Positions 1 through 8,500 of a stretch of DNA of 64,000 nucleotides are shown here, in pieces. This DNA comes from Stenotrophomonas sp. ESTM1D_MKCIP4_1. Its GTDB lineage: Bacteria; Pseudomonadota; Gammaproteobacteria; Xanthomonadales; Xanthomonadaceae. A model generated the notes under the pieces. The model worked only from the letters and a program-made list of their open reading frames with translations, ran no database searches and had not been told where the DNA came from. The stretch covers positions 2,454,731 through 2,518,730 of the forward strand of contig NZ_CP026004.1 of the NCBI RefSeq assembly GCF_003086895.1, written 5' to 3'. The position numbers were made by a program, and so were the translations under genes. Position 1 is the stretch's first letter. Every line of letters begins with the position of its first letter.

Positions 1-181
1 AGACGGCCCAGCGGCTGCCGACGGCTGCGGCATGCGGCAGCATGGCGAAGTGGAACTGCTGCTCGAGATTGCTGTCGGAGACCCGGCGCCAGCCCCCCAC
101 TTCGGGAGGCTGCGCCTGGCAGCCGACCGCCAGCACCAACCCTGCAGCCGCAAGCGCGGCGCGAATCATGAAACCAGCCAT
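1..181 (-). CDS. Putative lipoprotein, 3' part beyond window edge
   Basis: Only the first 60 or so codons are in the window. The protein opens with a signal peptide and a lipobox (L-A-V-G-C, Cys21), so it should be a lipoprotein. No family can be named from what is visible. The start at 181 lies 2 bp after the stop of the EF-hand/M15 effector gene, with an AAGACAGG-like ribosome site inside that gene's end, so the two are probably cotranslated. A second in-frame ATG at 169 is possible. Being the last visible gene of a VgrG-effector operon and exported to the periplasm, it is a candidate immunity protein for the M15 effector; this is inferred from position only. Confidence 0.6.
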   Translation of the reverse strand, partial: MAGFMIRAALAAAGLVLAVGCQAQPPEVGGWRRVSDSNLEQQFHFAMLPHAAAVGSRWAV

Positions 182-183
182 CG

Positions 184-2385
184 TCAATTGCCTGTCTTGG
201 ACCAATGGGGATCATCGATCTTCTTCGTTCTGCCGTCATAGTTCCAGTGCAGAACGCTGTAAGTGGCACCCACGTCGATGATGTCGCGCTTGCTGCCAAT
301 CGTCACGCTGGTGCCGTCGGCCTTCTTGACGGTCTTGCCTATGCCCCAGGCCGGACTGAGCCGCATGTCGATCGCTTCGCCCCCGTTGTGATTGGACCGG
401 TAGGGCTTGCCGATCGCCCCGGCAGCGCCGTAGGCCGCATCCATGGCCTTGGCACCCTGCTTTGCAGCCTTCAGATCGGGTTTGCCACTGGCGTCGAGGT
501 GTTGCCAGTCGATGTTCACCGGCGCATCCCCGTTCTGCGGCGCGAACGCCGGCACCTTGGCCGGATCCATGCCGTTGACGATTTCGCGCGCGTAGTACAT
601 CAGATACGAGCGCTGTGGCGGGCGCAGGGTGGTGTTGATGTTGACGGTCACGCCGGCTGCATTCAGCGCCGCAAGGAAGCGGGTGATGTTCGACTTGAAG
701 GGTTCCTTGAGATCGGCAACCTTGTTGCTCTGCATGAAGCGCTTGTGCCACTGCGCACCGCTCTTCTCACGTTCGCCGTTGTAAGTGCCGTCCTTGCTGG
801 GGGTCGCATTGGCGTTGGCCGTGGCCATCGCCGAATAGAAGTTGTTCAGCAGCCCGATCGGGTGCAGGTGGAATACCTCCGGCGCGCCGGGGAAGCCTTT
901 GACCTTGGGCGCAACATCCTTCCACCACCGCAGGTTCTGGATGCGCAGTTTCTCCGCGCTCCACTCCACTGCGCCGTCGAGCATCAGCGGGTCGAGCTCG
1001 TCCCACTTGGCATCCTCGCCACCCCATTCACTCTCGTAACGGACGATCATCCGGCTCAGCGCCTGGGCCAGCAGGGGCTGCTTGCTGGCGGCCTGCAGTT
1101 CGGCCTTGCTGATATGCCCATTGCCATCGGTGTCCAGCAGTGCGTGCAGTTTCTGGACCAGCGCGCTGCGCTCGACCTTGTCGGCCCGCATGCGGTGGTC
1201 GGTCACCTCATGGGCCTTCAGCACGCCCATCTTCACCAGCGTCGCCGCCATCATGTCGACCGGCTGGATACTGCCCTCTTCCACCGTCTCGAAGCCCGGC
1301 CATGCCCAGGGCGACTGCCAGCCCACCTTGGCGTGGCCAGACTCGCAGGCCCAGCCCAGGACGAACGTCCCCGGCTTTTCGCCGCACGCCGCCACTTCCC
1401 ACCAGGCCTTGCCGTCGCTGTCCAGCGCCCGCTTCGGGGCAGGCAGGCGCTCCAGCTCGGCGCGGGACATGACCCGGACCAGTCCCACGGCCTCACCATC
1501 GGGGCCGTCCGTGCGCAGGGGATGCTTCTTCCACCACTTCATGCCATCGACCGGGCACGCCTGCAGATCCTTGCGGAGGATCCAGAATGGCTCACCCACC
1601 GGCACCCGCATCTCGCGCCGCGTGTAGTTGTGCTTCTTCGCTTCCTTTTCCGACTGCGTGCGCTGGCTATCGTCCGCGCCGACGAACACGCCGGTGAAAT
1701 GCGCGTCCTTCGCGTTCGCGTAACTCTTGCTGCTGGACGAGTAGGCACCCAACGCCTTGCGCTCGAATATCTTCAGCTCCGATCGCTGGACCAGCGTCCA
1801 CGTGCCCAGGCCGGAATCCTTGAGCTGGGTAAGCACAGTATCCGACTCAATCGTGCCGTCCGGCATGGCCGGCTTCTTCAGCCGCGCGCCCTTCTCGATC
1901 ACGAACAGGCTGCCCGTTCCCGGCGGCAGGAGCGACGCGTACTTGCGCGACTTTGCCAGGAACACGGGCAGGTCATTGCCCGCAAAGACTTCAAGGTGCA
2001 TCAACGGGCGCGTGCCGCGCTTGGGCAACGGCTGGGCGTCCACGTACTGCTGGTACTCACCGACATGCCCCAGCAAAGCGCCCGCACCAATGGCGATGGG
2101 CGTTTCGGGAATGACGACCTTGTCACGCTGGACCGGCTGCTTCGGACCCGGGTCGAGTTCGGGCATGAAAATCCAGCCCTGCTTCGCTGCCGGGTCAACG
2201 GCCTCGCCGGGCCGAACAGGAACGATCTCTCCTTCCAGGATCCGATCGATCTGCGCCCATTTGTCCTTGCGGTTCTTCACGGTTATCCGTGCGCCGCGTG
2301 GCAGCAGCCCCAAGCGGTTCGAGCGGCTGCTGGCTTCGCTGCGGATGTTCAGGCCGATGATCGGCGCCGGCGCTGCGTCAGTCAT
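184..2385 (-). CDS. T6SS-associated effector: EF-hand plus C-terminal M15-type peptidase
   Basis: A 733-aa protein with no signal peptide. Residues 418-429 form a textbook EF-hand calcium loop (D-T-D-G-N-G-H-I-S-K-A-E). The C-terminus has the zinc-ligand layout of the M15 (VanY/D-Ala-D-Ala peptidase) family: S-N-H-x-G-x-x-A-I-D with His666 and Asp673, and a late His727 in D-P-H-W. Upstream, T-L-R-P-P-Q-R near residue 600 resembles the family's conserved R-x-x-x-Q segment. The N-terminal 400 residues are SH3-like in feel but not assignable. The gene overlaps the preceding effector gene by 8 bp (ATGACTGA) and has a strong CAGGAGG ribosome site. Position in the vgrG operon makes it a likely T6SS cargo that cuts peptide stems in the target periplasm. 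Inference: the EF-hand may hold it inactive until it reaches calcium. Confidence 0.7.
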   Translation of the reverse strand: MTDAAPAPIIGLNIRSEASSRSNRLGLLPRGARITVKNRKDKWAQIDRILEGEIVPVRPGEAVDPAAKQGWIFMPELDPGPKQPVQRDKVVIPETPIAIGAGALLGHVGEYQQYVDAQPLPKRGTRPLMHLEVFAGNDLPVFLAKSRKYASLLPPGTGSLFVIEKGARLKKPAMPDGTIESDTVLTQLKDSGLGTWTLVQRSELKIFERKALGAYSSSSKSYANAKDAHFTGVFVGADDSQRTQSEKEAKKHNYTRREMRVPVGEPFWILRKDLQACPVDGMKWWKKHPLRTDGPDGEAVGLVRVMSRAELERLPAPKRALDSDGKAWWEVAACGEKPGTFVLGWACESGHAKVGWQSPWAWPGFETVEEGSIQPVDMMAATLVKMGVLKAHEVTDHRMRADKVERSALVQKLHALLDTDGNGHISKAELQAASKQPLLAQALSRMIVRYESEWGGEDAKWDELDPLMLDGAVEWSAEKLRIQNLRWWKDVAPKVKGFPGAPEVFHLHPIGLLNNFYSAMATANANATPSKDGTYNGEREKSGAQWHKRFMQSNKVADLKEPFKSNITRFLAALNAAGVTVNINTTLRPPQRSYLMYYAREIVNGMDPAKVPAFAPQNGDAPVNIDWQHLDASGKPDLKAAKQGAKAMDAAYGAAGAIGKPYRSNHNGGEAIDMRLSPAWGIGKTVKKADGTSVTIGSKRDIIDVGATYSVLHWNYDGRTKKIDDPHWSKTGN

Positions 2386-3829
2386 CCGAGTGTGCCTCCT
2401 GCACGACGTTGTCCCATTCCTTCATCTGGCCAGGCCCCCACCCCAACTGCTCCAGCGCGTCAGCTACTTCAGCGGAGTCACCGGATGTTCCACCACAGTC
2501 ACAGCCAACGTGATCGTCCTCACCCTCGTCATGCGCTGCCTGTACCGGAGCCGGTGCAGGCGGCACCTCCTGCGCATCCTTCGCCTTGTCGCCGACGACG
2601 AACTCGTTGCCTTCGGTCCAGAAACCGGGCCGTGCGCGCTTGCGGTCCTCCTGGTACCCGGTGAAGTCCATCAGGTGCATGTAGAGGCTGTAGAAGGTCA
2701 GTTCGCTGCCTGGCTCCGGCTTGGTCTCCGCAGCAGCCGCCTTGGCATCCTTGGAGTCCTTCGGGTCCTTTGCCGCCTTGGTGGCCGGCGCGGGCGCCGC
2801 AGCCTTGGCTGGTGCCGCTGCCGTGGGCGCCGCTGCAGGCGTGGCGGCCTCGGCCTTCGGCGCCGCCTTCTTGTCCTGTTCTTCCTTGGCAGCCTTGTTG
2901 GCAGCGTCGAACTTGGCCTGCGCATCAGCCGGCAGCTTCAGCGTGTGCCGCACCAGCACAAACCCCTTCGCGTACAACGCCTTGCGCTGCGCCTGCGGGA
3001 AGGTGATTTCCGGGTAGCGGTCATCGATCCGGTAGGCGATCACCTCGCCATCCTTGATGCAGCGGACGCCCTGCGTCTGGTCGAGCACGGTGCCACTGCC
3101 GGCGTCGAAGTGGACGCCGCCATGCCAGAGGCCGCTGGCGCCCACCGGGAAGAACCCATCGTCCACACGGGCCAATGCGCCTTCCTCCTGGGCGGGAAGG
3201 CCCAGGTACATCGCGCCATCGAATGCATCACTCTTGCCCTGGCGCGGGAACGGGTACATCCAGGTGGTCTGGGCCTCCACCGGGGCACAGCACCCCAGTT
3301 CGTAGCCCCCGAATTTCTTCATGTACTTCGAGACGCTCGAGCCGTAGGCATCGGTGCCGTCTTCCGCACCGCCCGTGCGCAGGAACGCAAGCACGGCAGG
3401 ACGCTTCCACTGCCCCGTTTTCTTGTCCGGCTTGCCCGGACCGTAGCCCTTCAGGTGGGCGGCCGCGATGATGCCCGACTCGGTCACCACGAAACCCTTC
3501 ATGGTCTGGCCGATGAACTTGGTCGTACCGAAGTAGCGGCCCTGGCGGCAGAGTTCGCGCATCCACTCCTCGCCGGCTTTGTCCTGCATCGCCTCACTGG
3601 CCAGGAACACTTCGCGGCTGGTGACACCGTTCTTGCCCGTCCATTGGCCCTTCCATTCCTGCTTAAGCTTGATCTCCGCCGTGGTCTTGTAATACCCCAG
3701 CTGGGTCAGCGCCTCTTCACCGAACTGGTATTTGCCGATGTAGTTGTAGCTGTTGATGATGCCGATGTTGCCGCTCGACTCTTCAAAGCCGACCGCATCC
3801 AGGAATGCCTTGAGGTTGCCGGCGCTCAT
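2378..3829 (-). CDS. T6SS-associated cell-wall hydrolase: transglycosylase-like domain plus M23-like domain
   Basis: A 483-aa protein. Residues 8-45 (F-L-D-A-V-G-F-E-E-S-S-G ... Y-I-G-K-Y-Q-F-G) match the start of lysozyme/lytic-transglycosylase-like folds found in phage tail lysins, with Glu17/18 as candidate acid. Residues 230-390 look like a divergent M23 (LytM) domain: H-G-G-V-H-F-D-A-G (His236, His240, Asp242), D-G-E-V-I-A-Y-R, V-L-V-R-H, then S-L-Y-M-H-L (His385). An Ala/Lys/Pro-rich insert (about 304-370) splits the M23-like part. The start at 3829 is chosen because its ATG overlaps the upstream stop (ATGA) behind GGAGAG; an in-frame start 15 bp earlier lacks this. The gene follows an Ivy-like inhibitor and a vgrG, so it is a probable effector attacking glycan and peptide bonds. 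Confidence 0.7.
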   Translation of the reverse strand: MSAGNLKAFLDAVGFEESSGNIGIINSYNYIGKYQFGEEALTQLGYYKTTAEIKLKQEWKGQWTGKNGVTSREVFLASEAMQDKAGEEWMRELCRQGRYFGTTKFIGQTMKGFVVTESGIIAAAHLKGYGPGKPDKKTGQWKRPAVLAFLRTGGAEDGTDAYGSSVSKYMKKFGGYELGCCAPVEAQTTWMYPFPRQGKSDAFDGAMYLGLPAQEEGALARVDDGFFPVGASGLWHGGVHFDAGSGTVLDQTQGVRCIKDGEVIAYRIDDRYPEITFPQAQRKALYAKGFVLVRHTLKLPADAQAKFDAANKAAKEEQDKKAAPKAEAATPAAAPTAAAPAKAAAPAPATKAAKDPKDSKDAKAAAAETKPEPGSELTFYSLYMHLMDFTGYQEDRKRARPGFWTEGNEFVVGDKAKDAQEVPPAPAPVQAAHDEGEDDHVGCDCGGTSGDSAEVADALEQLGWGPGQMKEWDNVVQEAHSDD

Positions 3830-4386
3830 TGGGCCTCTCCACAATCGCCCAGCCGTCGCACCATCTCGAGATTGGCGGGCATCCGCGCATCAAGCACTGC
3901 GCGCTGTGCATCCGAGGGGTTTCCCAGCCAACGGATCGCGCAGTTCAGCGTCAGCCGACCCACCATGTGCCGGCCCGCGGGGTCGTAGAGGGCAGCAAGC
4001 TGCGTCGTACCGCACGCATGCGCCTGGCAGGCCGAGTACAGCCACCAGGTCTGCCCGTTGATCGACAGCGGCTTGCCCGCTGCGCTGGGGCCTGTCAGCA
4101 GCCGTTCTTTCAGGCGCGGGGCCTCGCCAGCCGGCACTTCTGCCAGAAGCGTAGCGAACGCACGCGTCACGTCCGGGTTTGCGCGGCCGCAGTCGTCGGG
4201 CGCCGGCTTGCCCTTGCCAACCAGAGCGAACAGATACGTCGCAAGCGGCTGCTCGGCGCACGTCGGCTGCGGAAGATCGACCGATGCGTCCGTTGCAGAT
4301 GCCTCGTGCGGCGCTGCTGCGACGCACTGCCATGCCAGTGCCGCCGACAGGGGCAGCAGAAACAGCGTCTTCTTCATTGTGTTCAT
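3826..4386 (-). CDS. Ivy-like periplasmic lysozyme inhibitor, probable immunity protein
   Basis: A 186-aa exported protein with a signal peptide over residues 1-24. The C-terminal half resembles Ivy (inhibitor of vertebrate lysozyme): W-W-L-Y-S-A-C-Q-A-H-A-C-G at residues 114-126 mirrors the C-K-P-H-D-C loop whose His enters the lysozyme active site (Cys120, His123, Cys125 here), followed by R-W-L-G-N-P as in Ivy R-W-L-G-x-P. It overlaps both neighbours by 4 bp: its ATG overlaps the vgrG stop, and its stop overlaps the start of the transglycosylase/M23-like effector. Gene order vgrG - inhibitor - hydrolase supports a role as immunity protein guarding the producer's own wall. Ivy family membership is a motif-level call; housekeeping lysozyme resistance is the alternative. 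Confidence 0.7.
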   Translation of the reverse strand: MNTMKKTLFLLPLSAALAWQCVAAAPHEASATDASVDLPQPTCAEQPLATYLFALVGKGKPAPDDCGRANPDVTRAFATLLAEVPAGEAPRLKERLLTGPSAAGKPLSINGQTWWLYSACQAHACGTTQLAALYDPAGRHMVGRLTLNCAIRWLGNPSDAQRAVLDARMPANLEMVRRLGDCGEAQ

Positions 4387-7145
4387 CCCGAGAAACCGAT
4401 GATCCGCTTCTGTTTCATGTCACCCAGCACCCAGGACGGCAGCTCGCTTTTCGTGCTGCTGGGGCCGAGGAAGGATTTGCGTTGCGCGTGCACGGTGATC
4501 GAGCCCGGTGCGTTGAACACGATGTTGCCATCGGCGACCGTGATGCTTGCGCCACCGGAGGTGGCAACATGCAGCGTCTTGCCTGCGGCCAGCTCGATAT
4601 GCGCCTGGGCGCTCGCGCCACGCAGGCCCGCTCGCGACTGTATGCGAATGGCGTCAGCCTGGGCCTGTACCTCGAACTCGCGGGTGCCCGCGGCAACAGT
4701 CAGGGCAGCAGCGGCAGCGGCACCGTCCTTGGTGACGGCAGCCAGAAGGCCCAGCGACTGGCTCGCATGCAAGCGGGCCTGCCCCATGACCGTTGTGTCC
4801 GAATGCATACCACTCGCCAGCAGCAGCGCTTCGCCACTGCTCCATTGGATGCTCTGCCCCGCCACGTGTGCCACGCCGTCAGGCGCCGCCAGCCCGAGCA
4901 GGGGGTCACCACTGTGGGGAATGCGGCCTTCGCCGGGTTCGGCAGCGCGCTGCGGTGCCTGTGCCACGCCCTCGGCGTACTGCGTTCCTGCAACGACGGT
5001 TCGCGCAGCCGCCGACATCGCCGCCAGCGGTGCCTGGGTCTGCTCGATCCGTGAACGCATCGCGCCGCCCGCCCCCTCCTGCATCGCCAGCGGACTGGTG
5101 ACATGCGTGCGCGCGGCCTGGGTGAAGCTCTCGCCCAGCGTCTGCAGCTGCGAGAGCAGCGCGGACGGCTGCACCGCCTCGCCGGCAGGCGTGGCGCCAC
5201 CACGGCCATAGGCGCTGAACCACGCACCCGCCGTACCGCGTACCGCCCCCCACGCATCGCTGCGCAGCTCGAAACCGGTGCCGCGCAGGCTGCCTACATA
5301 GTTGTCGGCCTGGTAACGCAGATGGCCCATCGTCAACTGCGACACCTGCTGGCTGCTGGCCAGCTGGGCGCGCAGCTGCTGGTTGGAATCATCGAACAGC
5401 AGATGATTGCCGCCCTCGCCGCCATCCCACTCGCGCGAACGGATGCCCCACAGGGCGCCGCCGTGGCGGTGCGCCTGGTCACCGGCACCCGCCGCGTGCC
5501 ACGCCGGCGCCTGGCCACTGCTGAGGTTGGCCTGCGCACTGCTGCGCGTGTCGCCCGCCTGCCCATAGGCGGACAGATCACCTTCACCGTTGGCGCCTGC
5601 AGGCGTCGGCGCCACGCCTGCCTCGCCGCGGCCGTTGTACAGGGCGCCGAGCACCAGCGGCCGATCAATGTCGCCATCCAGGAAACCCACCAGGACTTCC
5701 TGGCCGATACGGGGCAGGAACTGGCTGCCCACGCCCGGGCCCGCATAGCGCTGCGCGACGCGCAACCACGCGCTGTCCTGAACGCCGTCGCCCTGGGCCT
5801 GCTGGAAGTGAAAACGCACACGCACGCGGCCATGGCGGTCCGCATGCAGATCACGGCTGCCCCCGCCCTGCCCGGCCACCACCACTGCGGTCTGGTAACC
5901 CGGCACGGTGGGCCGTGGATTCAGGCGTGCCCCGGTGCCGTCGATCAACTGCGGGCGCCACGGCGTGGCGCGCTCGACGGCCTGGAACGTGTTGCCGTAG
6001 CCCACCGCTTCGGCCTGTGCCCACAGCGCCGCATCCTGTGCGTCAGCCGGTGCAACACCCAACGCGTCGTCCAGGCTGCGTCGCAGATCGGTCGGCAGGT
6101 TGTTGATGCCCGCGTGGTCCACCGCCACCAGCAGCAGTTCCGGCGGGGTTGCGGCGGGTGCCTGCTGCAGGCGCAGCCAGCAGCCGGAGTGCAGTCCACG
6201 CACCGTGCCACGAGCCTGCCAGCTGCGGCTGTGGGCTTCACGGGCCTGGGCCTGCAGGCGGGCCTGCCGCGAGGCCGACGCCGCGTCACTGAACGCGTAG
6301 GCGCCGACCGCGTCGAAATCCTCACGCGGCGACTGGCTGCCGCCACCGTCCATCGGTGCCTGCCCGGCCAGCGCACGCACTTGGCGGTAGTCGTCACTCT
6401 GCAGGTTGACGGCGGTACTGCCGAGGCGCCGATGCAGGCCGATGGCCTGCACGCTGTCGCTGGACTCGGTTGCATCGCTGCGGTGGAAGCGCACACCGAC
6501 TCCCGAACTGGCGGCATCTTCGGGCAGGGCGACGCTGTCGGCGAAGATCTCCATGCCGTTTCCGCACGGCGCGTCCTCGTCCGCGTACAGGCGCCAGCCG
6601 AGACCCTCTTCGGCCAGAAGACGCTGCAGGAAATCCAGGTCGCTCTCGCGGTACTGCACGCAGTAGCTGCGCACGCGCTCGCCGAGGAAGGCATCCACGC
6701 CTTCGGCCCAGCGCCAGCGGGCCACGTCGGTGTGGCCCTGCAGGACCGCATCCACGATGGCGCGGATGCTCTGTTCCTGGAACACGCGGCTGTGCCGCGC
6801 GTACTGCAGCCACCACGTCCACGACACCAGCCGCAGCTGGAATCGCGCCAGACCACCGTCACTGCCCAGGTTCGCCGCGTCGGCAACCAGACCGCTGCGG
6901 CGCCATTCACCGCCATCGGCGCAGCGGGTCACCAGGGTTGCGCGGGTGCCTGGCAGGGCCGCCAGGTCGATGCCTGCATCCGTGCCCAGCAGGGTCACTT
7001 CGGTCCAGGCGTGCTCGCCCATCGCGTCACGGCCACGCCAGCGCTCGACCGTGCAGGCGGCCAACGCCTCGTTCTCCAGTCGATACAGGCGCTGCGCATC
7101 ACCCAACCCGGCGACCTGCGTCATCACGTAATTCAGCTGATCCAT
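4383..7145 (-). CDS. vgrG: VgrG spike protein (copy 1)
   Basis: A 920-aa VgrG (TssI). The N-terminus has the gp27-like base (R-L-Y-R-L-E-N-E-A-L, then Q-Y-R-E-S-D-L-D-F-L-Q-R-L-L-A-E-E-G-L), the middle the gp5 OB-fold (Q-D-S-A-W-L-R-V-A-Q, then L-P-R-I-G-Q-E-V-L-V-G-F-L-D-G-D-I-D-R-P), and the C-terminal third is the DUF2345 beta-helix. It ends shortly after DUF2345 with no toxin domain, so cargo must be non-covalent. It heads an operon with an Ivy-like inhibitor, two peptidoglycan hydrolases and a lipoprotein, joined by overlaps. The ATG at 7145 sits behind GGAATTGGC. It trimerises at the tip of the Hcp tube. Confidence 0.95.
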   Translation of the reverse strand: MDQLNYVMTQVAGLGDAQRLYRLENEALAACTVERWRGRDAMGEHAWTEVTLLGTDAGIDLAALPGTRATLVTRCADGGEWRRSGLVADAANLGSDGGLARFQLRLVSWTWWLQYARHSRVFQEQSIRAIVDAVLQGHTDVARWRWAEGVDAFLGERVRSYCVQYRESDLDFLQRLLAEEGLGWRLYADEDAPCGNGMEIFADSVALPEDAASSGVGVRFHRSDATESSDSVQAIGLHRRLGSTAVNLQSDDYRQVRALAGQAPMDGGGSQSPREDFDAVGAYAFSDAASASRQARLQAQAREAHSRSWQARGTVRGLHSGCWLRLQQAPAATPPELLLVAVDHAGINNLPTDLRRSLDDALGVAPADAQDAALWAQAEAVGYGNTFQAVERATPWRPQLIDGTGARLNPRPTVPGYQTAVVVAGQGGGSRDLHADRHGRVRVRFHFQQAQGDGVQDSAWLRVAQRYAGPGVGSQFLPRIGQEVLVGFLDGDIDRPLVLGALYNGRGEAGVAPTPAGANGEGDLSAYGQAGDTRSSAQANLSSGQAPAWHAAGAGDQAHRHGGALWGIRSREWDGGEGGNHLLFDDSNQQLRAQLASSQQVSQLTMGHLRYQADNYVGSLRGTGFELRSDAWGAVRGTAGAWFSAYGRGGATPAGEAVQPSALLSQLQTLGESFTQAARTHVTSPLAMQEGAGGAMRSRIEQTQAPLAAMSAAARTVVAGTQYAEGVAQAPQRAAEPGEGRIPHSGDPLLGLAAPDGVAHVAGQSIQWSSGEALLLASGMHSDTTVMGQARLHASQSLGLLAAVTKDGAAAAAALTVAAGTREFEVQAQADAIRIQSRAGLRGASAQAHIELAAGKTLHVATSGGASITVADGNIVFNAPGSITVHAQRKSFLGPSSTKSELPSWVLGDMKQKRIIGFSG

Positions 7146-7206
7146 GCCAATTCCAGAGTAAAAGACGTCAGTTCATGACACGCGTGACGTCGGTTTCCAG
7201 CCGGCG

Positions 7207-7233
7207 ATGCTAGCAGATCGACGTGAGCGTCAA
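7207..7233 (-). promoter_or_regulatory. Possible promoter for the vgrG1 operon
   Basis: On the minus strand a TTGACG (7233-7228) is followed by TAGCAT (7212-7207) with a 15-bp spacer, which is shorter than ideal for sigma-70. It lies 61-88 bp upstream of the vgrG1 start in the 237-bp divergent gap shared with tssA. No convincing sigma-54 site was found there. Weak prediction. Confidence 0.25.
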
Positions 7234-7382
7234 TATCACGACGGGCGTATCGAACATAAACTGCGCACCTCGTCACATAATTGACGGTGCGGGCGAGGAG
7301 CGGGCGTCTCATGGCATCGGTCACCGCCGCGCTGTTCACATGCGCGGGCTAGAATCGATCCCAGTCCTCAACGAGACCTGCC

Positions 7383-8441
7383 ATGCTGGATCAGGAAGCC
7401 CTGCTGGCCCCGATTTCTGACAACGCCCCGACTGGTGAAGATCTGTCGTTCTCGGCCGAGTTTGATCGGATCATCGAAAACCGTCGCGCCGACGACCCGA
7501 CCCTGGATCAAGGGGCGTGGCAGACCGACATCAAGTACGCCGATTGGAGCAGTGTGCTGCGCGATGCCAGCGACCTGCTGCAGACGCGCACCAAGGACCT
7601 GCGCCTGGCCGGCTGGCTGAGCGAGTCGGCCACGCAGCTGGAAGGTTTCCAGGGCCTGGCCATTGGTTACCGGGTGACTGCCGGGCTGTGTGACCGGTTC
7701 TGGGACGAGGTGCACCCGCAGGCGCCGGACGGCGATTTCGAGGAGCGCATCGGCAACCTGAGCTGGCTGCTGACCAATTCCCTGCAGTGGCTGCGCGCGG
7801 TCCCGATCATTGCCGCACCGCAGGGTCGCTTCAGCCTGGCCGATTTCGAGCACGCCCACGCCCGCGCCAACAGTGGCGAAGAGGATGATGGCCGCCCGAG
7901 CCTGGACATGCTCAATGCAGCACGTCGCGATACCCAGCACGGGTTCTACCGGCAGCTGGCCGACGATCTCCCCGATTGCAGCCAGGCCCTGGCCGAACTG
8001 CAGGCGGCCGTCGACAACCGGCTTGGGCTGGATGGCCCCAGCTTCAGCGCCGTCCGCGAACAGCTGGAGCACCTGCAGCGCACCGTACTGCGTTTCGCGC
8101 GCGAAGCCGGCGTGCTGCTCGATGGCGAGACCGTGCCGGCCGACGATGGATTCAGCGAACCCGCCTTTGCCGGTGAGGCCAGCGGATTCGATGCCGCGCC
8201 CGTTGCACCCGCGCGTGGCCCGGCCGGTGCCCCCACGTCACGCAAGGAGGCGCTGCAGCAGCTGCGGCAGGTGGCCGAGTTCTTCCGACGCACCGAACCA
8301 CACAGCCCGGTGGCCTACCTGGCCGAGAAGGCGGCCCGCTGGGGCGAAATGCCGCTGCACGTCTGGCTCAAGCGCGTCATCAAGGACCACAGCACGCTGG
8401 AACAGATGGAAGAGATGCTGGACGTGAACCCGGAAGACTGA
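7383..8441 (+). CDS. tssA: T6SS assembly protein TssA
   Basis: A 352-aa ImpA_N-type protein. The N-terminal ImpA region is clear (P-T-G-E-D-L-S-F near residue 20; D-W-S-S-V-L-R-D-A; T-K-D-L-R-L-A-G-W-L-S-E; G-F-Q-G-L-A-I-G-Y). The C-terminal part (R-K-E-A-L-Q-Q-L-R-Q-V-A-E-F-F-R-R-T-E-P-H-S-P-V) is typical of the shorter, TssA1-like class that caps or primes the growing tail at the baseplate. It is transcribed alone on the plus strand, divergent from vgrG1 and convergent with the ompA-like gene, with a shared terminator between. It is separated from the other sheath and baseplate genes by more than 20 kb. Confidence 0.93.
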   Translation: MLDQEALLAPISDNAPTGEDLSFSAEFDRIIENRRADDPTLDQGAWQTDIKYADWSSVLRDASDLLQTRTKDLRLAGWLSESATQLEGFQGLAIGYRVTAGLCDRFWDEVHPQAPDGDFEERIGNLSWLLTNSLQWLRAVPIIAAPQGRFSLADFEHAHARANSGEEDDGRPSLDMLNAARRDTQHGFYRQLADDLPDCSQALAELQAAVDNRLGLDGPSFSAVREQLEHLQRTVLRFAREAGVLLDGETVPADDGFSEPAFAGEASGFDAAPVAPARGPAGAPTSRKEALQQLRQVAEFFRRTEPHSPVAYLAEKAARWGEMPLHVWLKRVIKDHSTLEQMEEMLDVNPED

Positions 8442-8465
8442 GCGTCCCATCCGGGCATCGACGTA

Positions 8466-8498
8466 AAGGAAGGATCGGGCAGTGCCCGATCCTTCTTT
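8466..8498. terminator. Bidirectional intrinsic terminator
   Basis: Perfect 13-bp inverted repeat (GAAGGATCGGGCA at 8469-8481 and its complement at 8483-8495) flanked by AAA on the left and TTT on the right, so it can work in both directions. It separates convergent tssA and the ompA-like gene. Confidence 0.85.
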
Positions 8499-8500
8499 GT

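Noticed and set aside
205-3988. Long plus-strand open frames across 205-2664 and 1757-3988
   Set aside because: They mirror clear minus-strand effector genes with motifs and ribosome sites; the plus translations show only the Arg/His/Ala-rich composition typical of antisense frames in GC-rich DNA.
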